Shown here: one piece after another, positions 1-13,000 of the stretch
Layout: each line of letters starts with the position of its first letter
Numbering within the stretch: the first letter of the stretch is position 1
Assembly: GCA_013398275.1 (NCBI GenBank)
Contig: VZSE01015512.1
Coordinates: 248,001-312,000, forward strand
Length of the DNA stretch: 64,000 nucleotides
Direction: 5' to 3'
Source: Promerops cafer
Taxonomy: Eukaryota; Chordata; Aves; Passeriformes; Nectariniidae
Position numbers and translations under genes: made by a program
Notes under the pieces: generated by a model
What the model saw: the letters and a program-made list of their open reading frames with translations, nothing else
The model's database searches: none
Told to the model about the DNA's origin: nothing

Positions 1-966
1 TGCTAGGCATGGAAAGCTGATTAGGAATAGAATCATGGAATGGTTTGGGGAGGAAAAGACCTCAAAGCCCATCCAGTGCCACGGGCAGGGACACCTTCCA
101 CTGTCTCAGGGTGCTCCAAGCCCCATCCAGCCTGGCCTTGGACACTTCCAGGGATCCAGCTGCTCTGGGCAACCTGTGCCAGGGCCTCACTGCCCCCACA
201 GGGAAGAATTTATCCCTGGTATCTCATCTATCACCACCCTGTGTGGCCCCTGCAGATGAAAGTGCTTTTGGCACTGCTCTGTCACCTGCAGACAGACTCT
301 GGGCTCAGGAGTGCTGGTAGGTCTAAGTGTGCAAATATTCCCAGTAAATTGGGGAGAGAAACAAAGCTATTAATAAATATGAGGTAATTTTGATTTTGTG
401 CCTGAAATGATGACATACTCTGAGGTTCAGCTTAACATTTCTGAAACCAAGTGCTCTGATTTTATTACCTAGACTGCAAACATAGATGTTAATGAAGGAG
501 CTGCCCTTTTACTTGCTTTATACAAATTTCTTGCACATTTTCCCAGCTAAAATCTTCCCTCTGCCCAATTCAGAACAGGCTCTACCCCAGGCACCTCGCT
601 GCTCTGCACTGTGCTCAAACTTTGGGTTAAAACATATGCTTTCTTCTATTGAATCTGCTCCACTGTGTATAAATATTCACCAAAAGCAGGACTGGCATCC
701 AAAGTCATCACCACTGACTCACTAACCAAACAGCAAAACAAAAAACAGCTCTGGGTTGCTCTGAAATAAAATCCTCTCTCATTTTTCCGAGCTGACTTGA
801 ATTTTTTAAAAAAAAGGTTTTAACACTGTCACTTGCACAGCTACAACAATGAAAATATTTCCCTACTGTGAACCATTTAGGGTCAAGGTACAGTGAGAGG
901 CAAAGGAAATGAGGTGCAGGGAGGCAAAGCAAGACCAAACAAGTGACAGCTCTGACAAAGACTTAC
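1..966 (-). other. BBS4: BBS4 intron 13 (partial)
   Basis: This is the start of the intron after exon 13. It contains one CR1 tail near 30-245 and otherwise nothing that I can identify. No BBS4 exon 14 is present. Confidence 0.8.
30..245 (-). repeat. CR1 LINE 3' tail
   Basis: A 5'-truncated CR1 fragment read on the minus strand. On the plus strand it shows the complement of the CR1 end (AATCATGGAATGGTTTGG), then the GGGCAGGGACACCTTCCACT and CTCTGGGCAACCTGTGCCAG blocks. Confidence 0.9.
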
Positions 967-1036
967 TTGTCCAAGGCCACAGCTTGTTCATAGGAACATT
1001 TGGCATTCTCAATGTCTTCAAGGTTGGTCAGAGCAA
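967..1036 (-). CDS. BBS4: BBS4 exon 13 (last BBS4 exon in window)
   Basis: The exon is 70 nt and encodes residues 346-368, VALTNLEDIENAK then CSYEQAVALD, plus two bases of the next Lys codon. It ends at a consensus GTAAGT donor, so further exons must follow outside the window. The helix B region is more diverged from human than its neighbours. Confidence 0.95.
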
Positions 1037-4000
1037 CTGCACCAAAGCACACAGGAGGAGATGTTTCACAAGCAGCTGATTTTTAGGACAATTCAGAATG
1101 TCACAGAATAGGTGTCAGCAGGGTTGTCTGGACTGCTGCCAGGATTAACCCTACTGAATGGAATTGGCCTGGGTGGGAAGCGACCTTAAAGCTCATCCAG
1201 TCACAGCCCTGCTATGGACAGGGACACCTTCCACTGTCCCAGGTTGTTCCAAGTCCTGCCCAACCTGGCCTTGGACACTTCCAGGGGTCCAGGAGCAGCC
1301 ACAGCTGCTCTGGGCAACCTGTGCCAGGGAAGGATTTCTTCCCAATATCCCATCTAACCCTACGATGCCACTTCTGACATGTTTATCTCATTTCATCCCA
1401 AAAATATCCAGTGCTGGAAACCCACACCCACTCCTTAGGCAACTCAACCCCAGTCTCACATGTGTCAAGTCTTTTCCAATGTTTAATCTGGATCTGACTG
1501 CAGTTTTCCCTTCTATTTCCCCAGAGGGAAGAGACTGGCAACATCTCCTCAGTAAAGCCTTTCTGCCGTGTTTCTTTACTTCACCCCACCCTCCTGTCTG
1601 TGCTGTGGTGCTCCCAGGAGGGATGCACATGGAGCTGCATGGAGCACCCCATACCTGCCAGGAGCATGTAGAGCTCTGCCATCTTGGGCTGGAAGTTGAT
1701 GGCAGCACTGAGGAAGTGGAAGGCTGAGGCATACTGCTGCATGGTGAGGTGCACCAAGCCCAGGTTGTACAGGATCTTCCAGTCAAAGGGAGCCAGGTAG
1801 TTTGCCCTCTTTAGGCAGCTGACAGCCTTGAAAAAAAAAGGGATAAATGTGCTAGAACAGCCTCCACATGACAGGAATCTTGTGCTTGCATGAAACTGGA
1901 TGCAGATGAGAGAAAAAATGGAAATTGGATGCTTACTGCCACGTATTTCTTCTTCCCAAAGAAGCACATGCCGATGTTGTTCCAGAGCGGGGGGCTCTCA
2001 GGAACACTGCTGGCCACCACCTTGTACTTGGACAGGGCGACATCGAAGTCCCCGTGGGCCTGCATCATGCTGCCAGCAGCCAGGGTGGCCTGGGGACGAG
2101 ACAACAGTGGCCCACCCACAGCCCCCTTTGCTCAGACACAGCAAGAACACGAGAGGAGAGCATGGTTAAACTAAAACCATCTCAGGAACAACCATTTCAC
2201 TTCTAAGGACTGCCAAGACCAACAGTGGGAGCAGATGGGGACTCTGGAATCTCCCACCACAGAGCAGAACACAGGGTAAAGAACAAACCTCAGTCTGCTT
2301 CTTCCTGCATTATTTTAATCATAACTGTCTCAGAAATGAGTTTGCCCCATCCCTGAAGTGTTCCAGGCCACGTTGATGGAGCTTGGAGCCACCTGGGCTA
2401 GTGGAAGGTGTCCCTGCCCGTGGCAGGGGGTGGAACAGGATGGGCCTTAAGGTCCCTTTCAAATCAAACCATTCTGTGAGTCTATGATTCCATAAGTACT
2501 GCAACACAACATTGCAAATGTTTAGGGTATTTTTTGGGGTGTCAGAAGTAGTTCTTAGAGTCTGGGGCTCTGAAAAGATCTATGCACTAACAGATTCTTT
2601 TTACAACCAAGCACAGATAGAAATAGTTCTGGTGCAAGTTAAGTGGGGAGTGAAATGTACTCAAGCAAGACATGCAGCAAAGCTCTCCTAGTTCACACTG
2701 ACTGGCTGATACTGCAAATTAATGGGAATATACATGGGGGAAAAAAAAGGAAGTGAGTACAACACACTATATTTAAACCACACTAGTTAAGTCCTTTTTA
2801 AGATTTCACAGCGACAAGTGAAATTCCTAAGTGTAAAGGTGTTTTCACAACAACTCATGTTTGTCAACCACATATTTCAATGCTCTGCCATGCTAACAGG
2901 GAAAAAAAGGAGAGAAATTAAGTAACAGCCCTAAAAAGGAAAGCAGTTCCACAATGAGGAATGAAACCTAGATGCCAAGCTCGGCTCTCCAGGCCAGAGC
3001 CAAGGAAATATACACAGCAGCTGGAAGCACAGGGTATCAGCAGATGGGAGAGTAATAAAATACAGTATCACTTGGATCACAAGGGACCTGGCACAGCTCT
3101 TCTGGGATTTTTAAAATCCAGAAGATCTTCCTTCCAAAGTAAATTCCACCTGGCTTTGGTGCAACTTCAGATTAAAAACCAAAGGGATCAATTTAACACC
3201 CCATATTCTGCCTCCTTCCCTCTCCCTACCTCTACACACATCCAACTCCCTACCCAGGGAAACATCCCAGAAATGTATTTCACAAGAAGCTCTCTGGGCA
3301 GGATCCTTTCCAGCCCCTCCAGGCCCCAGATGCAGATGGCAGAGCTCTGACAGTGGAATAGCTGTAGGAGGTGTCTCCTCATGGTTCTGCTGGGTCATTT
3401 CCACTCCTCACCATACCTTGTAGTTGCCTGGGTCATAGGTAAGCACGTTTCCAAGGTGTTCAAAAGCCTTCTGGTAATCCCCAGTCTGGGAAAAGAAGTA
3501 CATAAGCATCAGAAGTTCAGGAATAAGGGGAGTTAAGAAGGAGAATACAGGGTTTGTTGGCACCAGAATTTCTGGTTCAGTGATATAGTGAGAAAAGTGA
3601 GTTTTACAGTGCTCCCATTACACACAAATGATCCTGTTTGATAATTCACAGAACAGATTCTAAGAATTTGGCTTGGCTGGATTCACTGTTCTGACCCAAC
3701 CACAAATGAGCTCTGGGTTCACAGGTCTCTGCTCCTTTCTCTGTCCCAGAAAGCAGGCTACAAACTGCTACTCTGCACATCCCCAATCCCCTCACCCCAA
3801 ATTCCTCACTCCCCAGGGCTCTCCTGTTCAGGTGACTTCCCTTCCCTTGTCTTCTCATGGACTGAAGGTGTTAGTGGGCATCACTCTGGCCATATATGAG
3901 CATGTGAGAGCTTGGAATCACTTAAATCCTACAGATTGAAGCCAGATAAGCTCTAAGGTCCCTTCCAAGCCATCCTGTGATCCTGTGGTTTCAATTGAAT

Positions 4001-7000
4001 TCACCTGAAGTTCAGCTCATTCCAGCCCCTGCCATGGGCAGGGACACCTCTCACTATCCCAGGTTGCTCCAAGCCCTGTCCAACCTGGCCTTGGGCACTG
4101 CCAGGGATCCAGGGGCAGCCACAGCTGCTCTGGGCACCCTGTGCCAGGGCCTCACCACCCTCACAGGGAAGAATTCCTTCCCAATATCCCATCTATCCCT
4201 GTCCTCAGGCAGTGGGCAGCCATTCCCTGTGTCCTGTCCCTCCATGCCTTGTCCCCAGTCCCTCTCCAGCTCTCCTGGAGCCCCTTTAGGCCCTGGAAGG
4301 GGCTCTGAGGTCTCCCTGGAGCCTTCTCCTCTCCAGGTGAGCACCCCCAGCTCTCCCAGCCTGGCTCCAGAGCAGAGGGGCTGCAGCCCTCAGAGCATCT
4401 CTGGGGCCTCCTCCTCCTCCCCCTTTCAGGCACTACTGCCTACTCTTCTTTGCTTGTTCACTCTTTGGGAAGCCAGCTTCTGGAATAATCCAGCCCTTCC
4501 CATCCATTTCACAGACACAAGGATAAGCACACCTTTGTTATTTAAATTGATTCTGATTTTCCTTTATGGTGCATTAACACTCACAATTTCATGGCTGCTT
4601 TTTCAGGGTAACTTGCAAGACTCCTGCTGCAGAAACAAGGTAATGACTAGTCATGTTTTGTTATACTTGGAGGATTTCTAACAGAGTTAGGGAGGTTGCC
4701 AAACAGAATTCCTGCTCTGGCTCTGGTCCAGGGAATCAGCTTGCTTTCAGCAGCAAAGAGAAGATACAGAAAAGCAAGTTCTGTCCTGTTAAATTCAGTC
4801 TGTAGAGAAGCATGTGCAAGCAATGGGAAGGTGGATAGAAATGAACTCTATTAAAAAATCTAATATGGTTATATTGAAAATAATTATGTTTTTGTAACAG
4901 TAACATTTAGTACCTGCAGGTACAGTAAGCCCAGGGCTGTGAGGAGGTCTGTGTTTTCTGGAGAAAACCTGGAATACAAAAGCCAAAGAGCTGGGTTTGT
5001 TTTTCAGCCCTTCTAGGACAGGGTAAAAATAAAACATGGAATTCTGATGCTACATTACTGTTGTATCAATCCAGGAAATTAAAGTATTATTAAAAACAAA
5101 TATTAGAACTGCCATCACAGGGACTTCCTTTGAATAACATCACACCTCAGCTTCCCAAATATCTTCTGGGTATTGGTGGGAAGGCACAAGGCTGTGAAAT
5201 AGATCTGGACATGTAATAAGATAATGTGGTTTTGTTAAGCTTCAAAGTGAGTCTGAATCAGCGACCTGGAAATACAAAATGAGATTTTCCATCATCTCTC
5301 ATAAACCACCCTGTAAATCCATCCATCCTAAGCCTCTTGGGCCACGTAGGACAGGCAATCCTCAGCATTCCTGATGGATCCTACATATTCCTCATCAGAA
5401 TTTTAATGTACCTTATAAAAAGATTACAAATAAATACGATGGAAACCACAACAAAAAAGGACAAAGCAGAGAGAGACACAATTTGTGGTCTCACTCACCT
5501 CAACAGGAGTCAGTTTTTAATTCCCTGCTACCAAGCCTTAAAAAAATCTGATCTGCACACTCATATTGGCACCTCTAAACTTCAACCAGAACAAAACCAC
5601 CTGTGCCTGTGGAATATAAACAAGGAGTAACAGACTATCCTGGAGCTGGAAACAGCAAGAAAAATGTAATAGGCAGATGAGAACAAAAAAACCCCAGGAA
5701 TAAACAGCAACGAAGAAGAAAGGAGGGCAGGGGAGCACCAGGATAAGAATATAAACCTGGTAAGATGCTTAGCAAGGATTATTTACGTAATAAACATTCT
5801 AGATTAGTCTAAATGTCTGCCCAACCCCAGCCACTGTCAGGCAGCAGCAGGGGCAGACGTGTAAGGAAACACTGCATCAGTATGCCCCTGATTTTCTTTC
5901 TAGTGCTGGCCTCCATGGCAAAGCTACATTTGAAAGCACTGGCAATGCTTGGGAATGCCCTAAAACAAGGATAGGTGGGCACTGAGGAGCAGTGATGGGG
6001 TGGGAGAAACTCCCTGTGCACCAGCTCATCTCCCTGAGCCACAACCTGCTCTGAGGGAAAGCAGCAAGTGACACCCAGCCAGGGATTTTGGGTGGACAGT
6101 CAGGGTTACACTGTTTTGGGAGATAAACCTTTGGGATGGATGAAGTCAGTTTTGGATCACTTTGCTCCCAGGCATCTCCATCCATTTGTTATTCCACTTT
6201 TTTTCTGGCAGCCCTTCCAACAGCTCCCTTCTTCCCTGCCACGCTGTCAGCAGGAGCAGAGACAGCTGAAGTGCTTGGGAGTGCCAGCTTTGCTCAGAGC
6301 CCCCATAATTACCATTAGCTTTTTAATCACGGCCTCGATTCAGATCTGGGACACCAACCAATATTCTCCTGGCATAGGATGGGAATGGGCAGATGGAAAA
6401 AAGGGGTATCTCTTACTCTACAGCTTTCTTATATACTTCAATGGCTTTATCCATCTCCCCCTCCAAGAGGTGAATCTTGCCCAGCATCATGTAGGTCAGA
6501 TCGTGTCTGTTGAGCTCCAGGGCATTGTTGAGCTGGTCTCGTGCCTAAAAACACAAGCACAGAGAATAAAAAAATAATAAATTATTACAGAGCCCTCAGC
6601 AAAGCAACAGCCCACGAGTAATCCCCAGCAGCCAGGGAAGGAGGACAGCCAACAAACACCCCCTGCACCTGGAGAACACAAACCCCAGCCCAGCTAATCC
6701 TTGGAACAAGCTCTGCACCAGCAGCCACCTGCTTTTAGGGGCTGTAAAAGGCAACACCTTCAAGCCAAGCAAGAGGCACTGGCCTCCCAAGGAGGAGATG
6801 AGCACAGGCCTGCTCCTGGATTTGATTTGTTTGGCTTGAGGGACACTGGATTTGTTGGGTAAATCGATACTTTGCAGCTTATTCTTCCTTAAAATGCTTA
6901 TTCCAGCAGTGAGGAAGTGAAAATCTCAGTGGAGGTGTGAGCACATCCCAGTGTGGAAGGTGTTAGTGCAGACAACAAATCCTAAGTGTGAACCCACACT

Positions 7001-10000
7001 CCAGAGGCTGTTTTTTCACGGGGATGCCTTGAACAGGGAGCACAGCTGGGGTTTGTTGCAAGGGCCACAGCACACCACCAGCAAGAGCAGCAGGGAGGAG
7101 CTGGGCCAAACTGGGAACAAAAAGGGTCTACATGCTAGTTTTCCCCTTAGAGCAGCTGGATCAGAGACAGCTCAGTGCTCACCACCAGCACTCAGGGCAT
7201 GGTTAAGTGAGGAACTGGGAATGGCATGCTCAGACCTGGGAATAAAACTGCATTTCAACCTCCAAAACTCCTTTACTAATTCCAGGTTTAGTTCAAAAGA
7301 AGCTTCAGACACAGGAGCAAAACCTTCCCATGGAGGAAAAAAGGACCTGCTGCACCTCCAGCAAAACAACCCCATAACTCTTTCCATCTGAATCCTGCCA
7401 GACCCAAGGAGCTGAGGTTTCCTTCAAGAAGTCTCTGCACAAGGTGCAGCAGTTTGAGCTGGGGAAATGGTCTGGGGTTTTACCATCACCCTTCTCTTGC
7501 TTCAAGAGGATGGACCTGGATTGCTGCTCCTACAAAGCCAGCAGTGTTCCTGGGTCTGGTTTTAAAGAGCTCAGACACAGAAGCAGCTCTTAATGGAGCA
7601 CAGCCCATTTTCTGTCTAGTTTGAGGTTTCTCAAACATTCCCTTTAAAACCAGAAATGTTCTCTGAAAAATCTTAAGATTTCAGAAAAAGCCTCTGGCCC
7701 TGCCACAGGCTGATCTCCCTTTATCCAACCTCACTGACTTGCAGCTGACTCAAAGTAATTCAACACACAAATGGAAACAGAGACAGCTCACAAACCTTTG
7801 CTCCCAGAAACAAAACACTGAAGCAAAAAACTTTCTTGATACCTCTTGCTGCAAATGATCCATTTCAAGCTACAAAAGACAGTGAAATTTCTGGGATGCT
7901 TCCTTGCTTCCCACAGACATTACCTTGTTGAAGTGTTTCAGGTACATGTAGCACACACCCAGGTTGTGGCTGATCTCCTGCACAAAAAAAAAGTAAATCA
8001 GCACAAGGTATGAAATAAAATCTGACAACACTGACCCAGAGCAGGAGAGCCCTGTGACTGCCCACAGCCTTCTTGCTTTGTAGAGCAAGTAAACCTATAA
8101 ATTCCAGTTACTTCAGGCACCTAGAGAGCTTAAGTGGGGCTGTACACACAACATTACAGTCCACTAAGAGAAAACCAAGAAATGACAAATCTCTTTTGAG
8201 AGATCAGACATTTTCTCTTCAGAGAACAAGGAGCACTGACTGGTTTCTTCATCATGGTGTCACTCTCTAAAACTTGCTGCCCTCATGGGTGACTCAGTTT
8301 GGCTGTACATCAGTAGGATATGCACAGTGTCCAACCCAGCTGGACAAAACTCGAAGGTGTGCCTAATTTTCCAAAACACAACCTGAGCATTGGAATATCT
8401 GATACCCCTCTGGCATCCTGAACAATTTTGCACAAGGTAGAAAGATCCCTTAGGGATCCTAAACACTCTGGTGACACTGTAGGGAGCATCCGTGCCCCTG
8501 ACTCCTCACCCACAGTTTAACACACAAGGCACCTTCCCCACCCAGCACATCCCTGAAAAGCAAGGTCCTCCAATTCCTTATTTTATTCTGGGGAGCATTT
8601 CACTGATTCATCAGCTGAGACAGCCTTGACCCTTCACAGGAACCTCTCTTACTTGCCCATCAACCTGTTTTCCTCCACGCAGCCTCTCCAGCTGTGCAGA
8701 ATTGAATCAGGGACTCCAGGCTGCTGTGGATTGTAGAATGAGGGAAGAGCACAGCCTGATTCTGCTTCCAGTGCTGAGCCAGGAATGGGGAATAACTAAT
8801 CAAAATACCCACTGGCATCTGCCTGCTGGGCTGTAAATAGGGTTACAGGCATGCCAAGCACTGGAAATGCAAGTGGAAAAAAGACTCGTGATACAAAAGG
8901 TTTCTGAGTTGTCTGGCACAGGGTAATTTGAATAACACCAAAGCTATCCTCGTATCCTGAATTTTAGATGTACTGAGAAACAAAGGAATGAGCTCACATA
9001 TTGCAAGCCTACTTTAGAAACACTTCTACAGGCAAAACAGGCACCTGCAGAAGGCTGCAAGGCACGGCCTCACCCACTGTCACACCTTTCCCTTTGCAAT
9101 GCTCTTTCTCTCTTTTTGTCTTTTTATACAGAAGAGCTAATTTAATCACTGCTCCTGTATTTTCAGTGATGTTTTGCATTACAAAAGCTTTCCCAATTAC
9201 TCAAGCAAGTTTTAATAAGCGAGGTTTCCAAACTCTCCCCATACTTCCCTTAAAGTACAGATGTGGTTATGCTAAAACTGATCCTTGGCAAAGTTCCAAC
9301 ACGTTGCTCAATTCTCTGTGCCCCAAGCCAGGGATTTGCCCTAAGGCATGGGATTTGGCTCCTGTGATCCAAACCAGGCTCAGAGCACAGGCAGTGTGAG
9401 CTCACCTTGGCTTGGGACAAGTTTGCAGCTATTACAAGGATCTGCAACTCCCTGAATACTCACCCAGTCCTTCTCATCAAGTTTTGCTGCTTCATTGTAC
9501 ACTTCGATGGCTGCCTTATGCTTCCCCAGGAGAAACCTGCAAAAAGATTGTAATTCTTTTGTCTTTCCTGTTTTCAGACCTTGCTGTGCAGCCACTATCA
9601 CCTTTGCCAGAGAGAAATGATCCTATTTGCTGCATTTCCAGAGACCTGCAGGAGAAGTTTACAGTCTCAGCACTGCTCCCTCTCAGGACCAAGGTCATCC
9701 ATGCTGACACTACTGGGGATGTAAGGAATGAATGCCCAGGCCCTGCAGCCTGCTTTTGTCTCCAAGGAAAGAGACAGGTGCCCGAACACAACATTCAGCA
9801 ACACAACAGGGTCTGTAGGGCAAGTCTGCCCAGCTCAGGTCAGCACCTGTAGCTCTGGACCTTGAAATCAGTATCACCTTTCTGCCTGAAGCCCAAAGAA
9901 AAAGAAAACACAACAGCAGCCAGGCAGATAACAGAGATTCTGCTTAAAGAACAACCCACGCTTCTGGAAGCCAAGCCAAGTGTTGATAAGGAGGAAACAT

Positions 10001-13000
10001 GTCTGGAATTAAGCAGCCTAAGAGAAAAACAAAGCATGGAAGGTCCTGGGTGGCACATCCAAGAGAAACAACAAATAAAACACCACTCACAGGGATCGTG
10101 CCACCTGCTTGAGGTTGTCAGCGCTTCGAGGGTTCAGAATGGAACACGTCTGGAAAAGTTCAAGAGATTCTTGAATTTTCCCCTCCAAGCGAAGTATCAA
10201 AGCTGTAAGACAAAAGCAGGCAAATGAATCCATTCTCAGCAGGAAAAACGTGCCTCTGACAGCAGGGAAAGAAGGGGACTACAGATGTATCACATCAACA
10301 CTCCCCTGGTGCTTCTCCCCCCTGCAGCACCTGCAGTTTTGTCTGAGGGCAGCACTCTGTGTGCCTGGAGAAGCTCAGAGGTCAGAACAAAAGCTTTAAG
10401 CTTTAAACCTTGGCCAGTTGCTTGTACAGATGCAGTCTGGATTTCTCCCCTCCCCAGCTTCTCCAGGCTGCAGTATGTCCCTGCCAGCAAATCTCCACTG
10501 TCCCCTACCACGGCACTTGGAATTGGAATGCCACATTTTGGGAGACTTTTCTTTAGGGGCCAGAGGGCAGGGCAGGAAGAGGAATACCATCCTTGGAGCA
10601 AGGAGTGAGACAATGATCACCTGGGGTGGGTAAGGAACAGAAAACATGCATCTGTAACAGAATCAAACAAACACCAAGGCACTAAGGCCAGGAGCCCGTC
10701 ACCCAAAGAAGAACTGATGACAAATACAGAGAAAACAGGACATTTCATCTGCCCACTTCATGTGAAAATCCCAAATTTCAAAACTAAATGGAGCAAGCAG
10801 AGGGAAAAAACGTATTTTTGACATAACAATTCTGTGTTTCCCTCACCTATCCCCTGTATTGCTCTCTGTATCTCAAATCAGGGGTGACCAGCTTTAGCAA
10901 AAAGATTTTCAGACATACCTTGAACATAGACAGCGTATTCACAGAGCCCTTGGGACTCCTGGAGCTGCTCTTTGATGACAGCCTGGACGGACAAAATTGA
11001 AAATTCACATCATTTTAACAAAGCTGATTGCAAAGATTTGGTTCCAGTCACAAAAAGCACAAACCCACCTCTAACAAGGGCAGTGGACCACGACTGGGAC
11101 AACCACACCGTGCACAGGAGAGAGCTCTGTGCCAGGAACACTGTGGGCCTTTTAGTATTCCTCTGTTCATTCCTACTCCCAAAGATAATTAGATACTACC
11201 TGGGGAAAACACCAGGAGGCATCTCTGAAAGCATCCTCTGCTGATAAGGGTATCTACTCCAGGCCCTTTGTGAAGAAATAAATTGAACTGGAGCAACTAC
11301 AGCTGAGTCAATGAAAGCCAAAAGAACAAACAGGAGTGAACAGGGCAAAAAAACCTGATGAAAATGTAAATTCTTGCTGGCTGCATCCATGAAGCTCCCA
11401 GTTTGGGGTGGGGTGGCTGCAGCTTGGATATATTCCATAGTCACAACTGGTCCCACCTTTGGGAGGATGAACATCCTGGATAGGAATCAAGAGCATAATT
11501 TCTGCTCTGAGACTGCTCTTGTGTGCAGAAGTGGAAGAATACAGGGAGGTAAGAATAATTTCTGGGTGAGCAGTGACCCGGTGCTCATCTGGCATTTCAG
11601 ATGTGTATGGTCAGTACCAGCATCCCCTGCCTCTGAGAGAAATAGAGGTGAAGGACCTGAAAGCTGAACCTCAAATACAGCACATGGGAGGAAAACTATT
11701 CTTGAGGAAGATATTCTTGAGAAGGTATTAATTGAGAAGTTATTATTGAGAAGAAGGAGAGTTCTTATTGCAAATCCTCACTCATAAAGAGAGGAAGGAA
11801 AAGGAAGAACAGGCCTGACCTGCTCTTCTCCCACCTGTACCTGCTAATTCATCTATGTAACTCAAAAGTGCATGATTATAAAACACTGTACTCAGAAATA
11901 ACCAATATCTCCTCAATACTCTGGATTGTTCCATCTACATAAGCCTGGATTCTCAGAGCAAGAGAGGGCAATAGAGAGCTATCTTTTAGAGAAATCTGAT
12001 TAATTCTATAAACCCGAAAAAGTCCCACAGCAAAAGACCCTCAGCTGAGGAATATGATCTCTAATCCCAGATCCCACCCCCCAAGTTTTTATTTAAGGTG
12101 CTGATGACAGAATTTAGACACAACTGGCAGGAGACCAACCAGTCTCTGTATCATCCCAGGGGATGCTGCAGCTGCAGACTCTCAGGGATGTCGGCCCAGC
12201 ATTGAAAGGGTCAAAATCACTTTAGTGCCTTCACTCTGGGGAGTTGATGTCAGTAAATAAACAGTTTTTAATGGCCTTTTTAGTTCATTGAAAACTATGG
12301 GAGATTTTAAAACTCTGTTAGAGAGGGAGCATTTCAAAGCACTGAGCAGGAAAGACCAAAATTAATTAACACAACAGGTCACTTGTTTCTTACTGAGACT
12401 AAACTAATGGATTTTAACAACACCCAAACTGTCCTGGATCTTCCAGTTTTCCTGCAAAAACACTGTTTTGTGAGCTCTGAGGAAAAGGAAAGCTGGCCTG
12501 CCAAGCAGAGGAGTATTTATTAGCTGTCTTCTCTCAATTTTCCCCCGCTATTTCCTTGCTTCCATGACTGATGAAGACATGGAGACGTCAGTGTTGCCCT
12601 TATATCACCCATTTGTTATTTTCTCTGGTTTCCTAAGCTGCACATATTTTTCTTTTCTGTACTCTGTGATTCCACATCCCATCACAGAAACAATCAACAC
12701 ACAGAATCACACCAAGAAACTCCATTCAGACAACAAAAAAGGGAAACAATTTTCTGTTTTGAGGGCTAGTCTAACTTGTGTTTGTATCTATGCAAACCAA
12801 GATCTGAGAGGAAATTACTGTAATGATACAACTCCCTGGCTCTGTTAATTAAGAGCTAAATGAAATTCCTCCAGCCTGCCCAGGACCTCTCCAGCAGAGG
12901 CAAGTCCTGATCAACCTGGTGTTTCAGAAGCCAAAAAGTCTTTTCAGATCTTTGCTGCACATGCCAGAATCAGAATGGCAACTTTTGTCCCCTCCTCCTG

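Larger units (their letters stand above)
3486..4913 (-). other. BBS4: BBS4 intron 9
   Basis: A 1.4-kb intron carrying two CR1 pieces in opposite orientation (3953-4000 and 4010-4435). No other features are seen. Confidence 0.85.

Noticed and set aside
1158..1786. 189-codon plus-strand frame and 132-codon minus-strand frame
   Set aside because: The first reads a CR1 tail and then the antisense of BBS4 exon 12; the second is an out-of-frame shadow of exon 12 plus intron.
3977..4681. 234-codon plus-strand frame
   Set aside because: Most of it is antisense to a CR1 tail, and the remainder has no recognisable content; BBS4 runs on the other strand.
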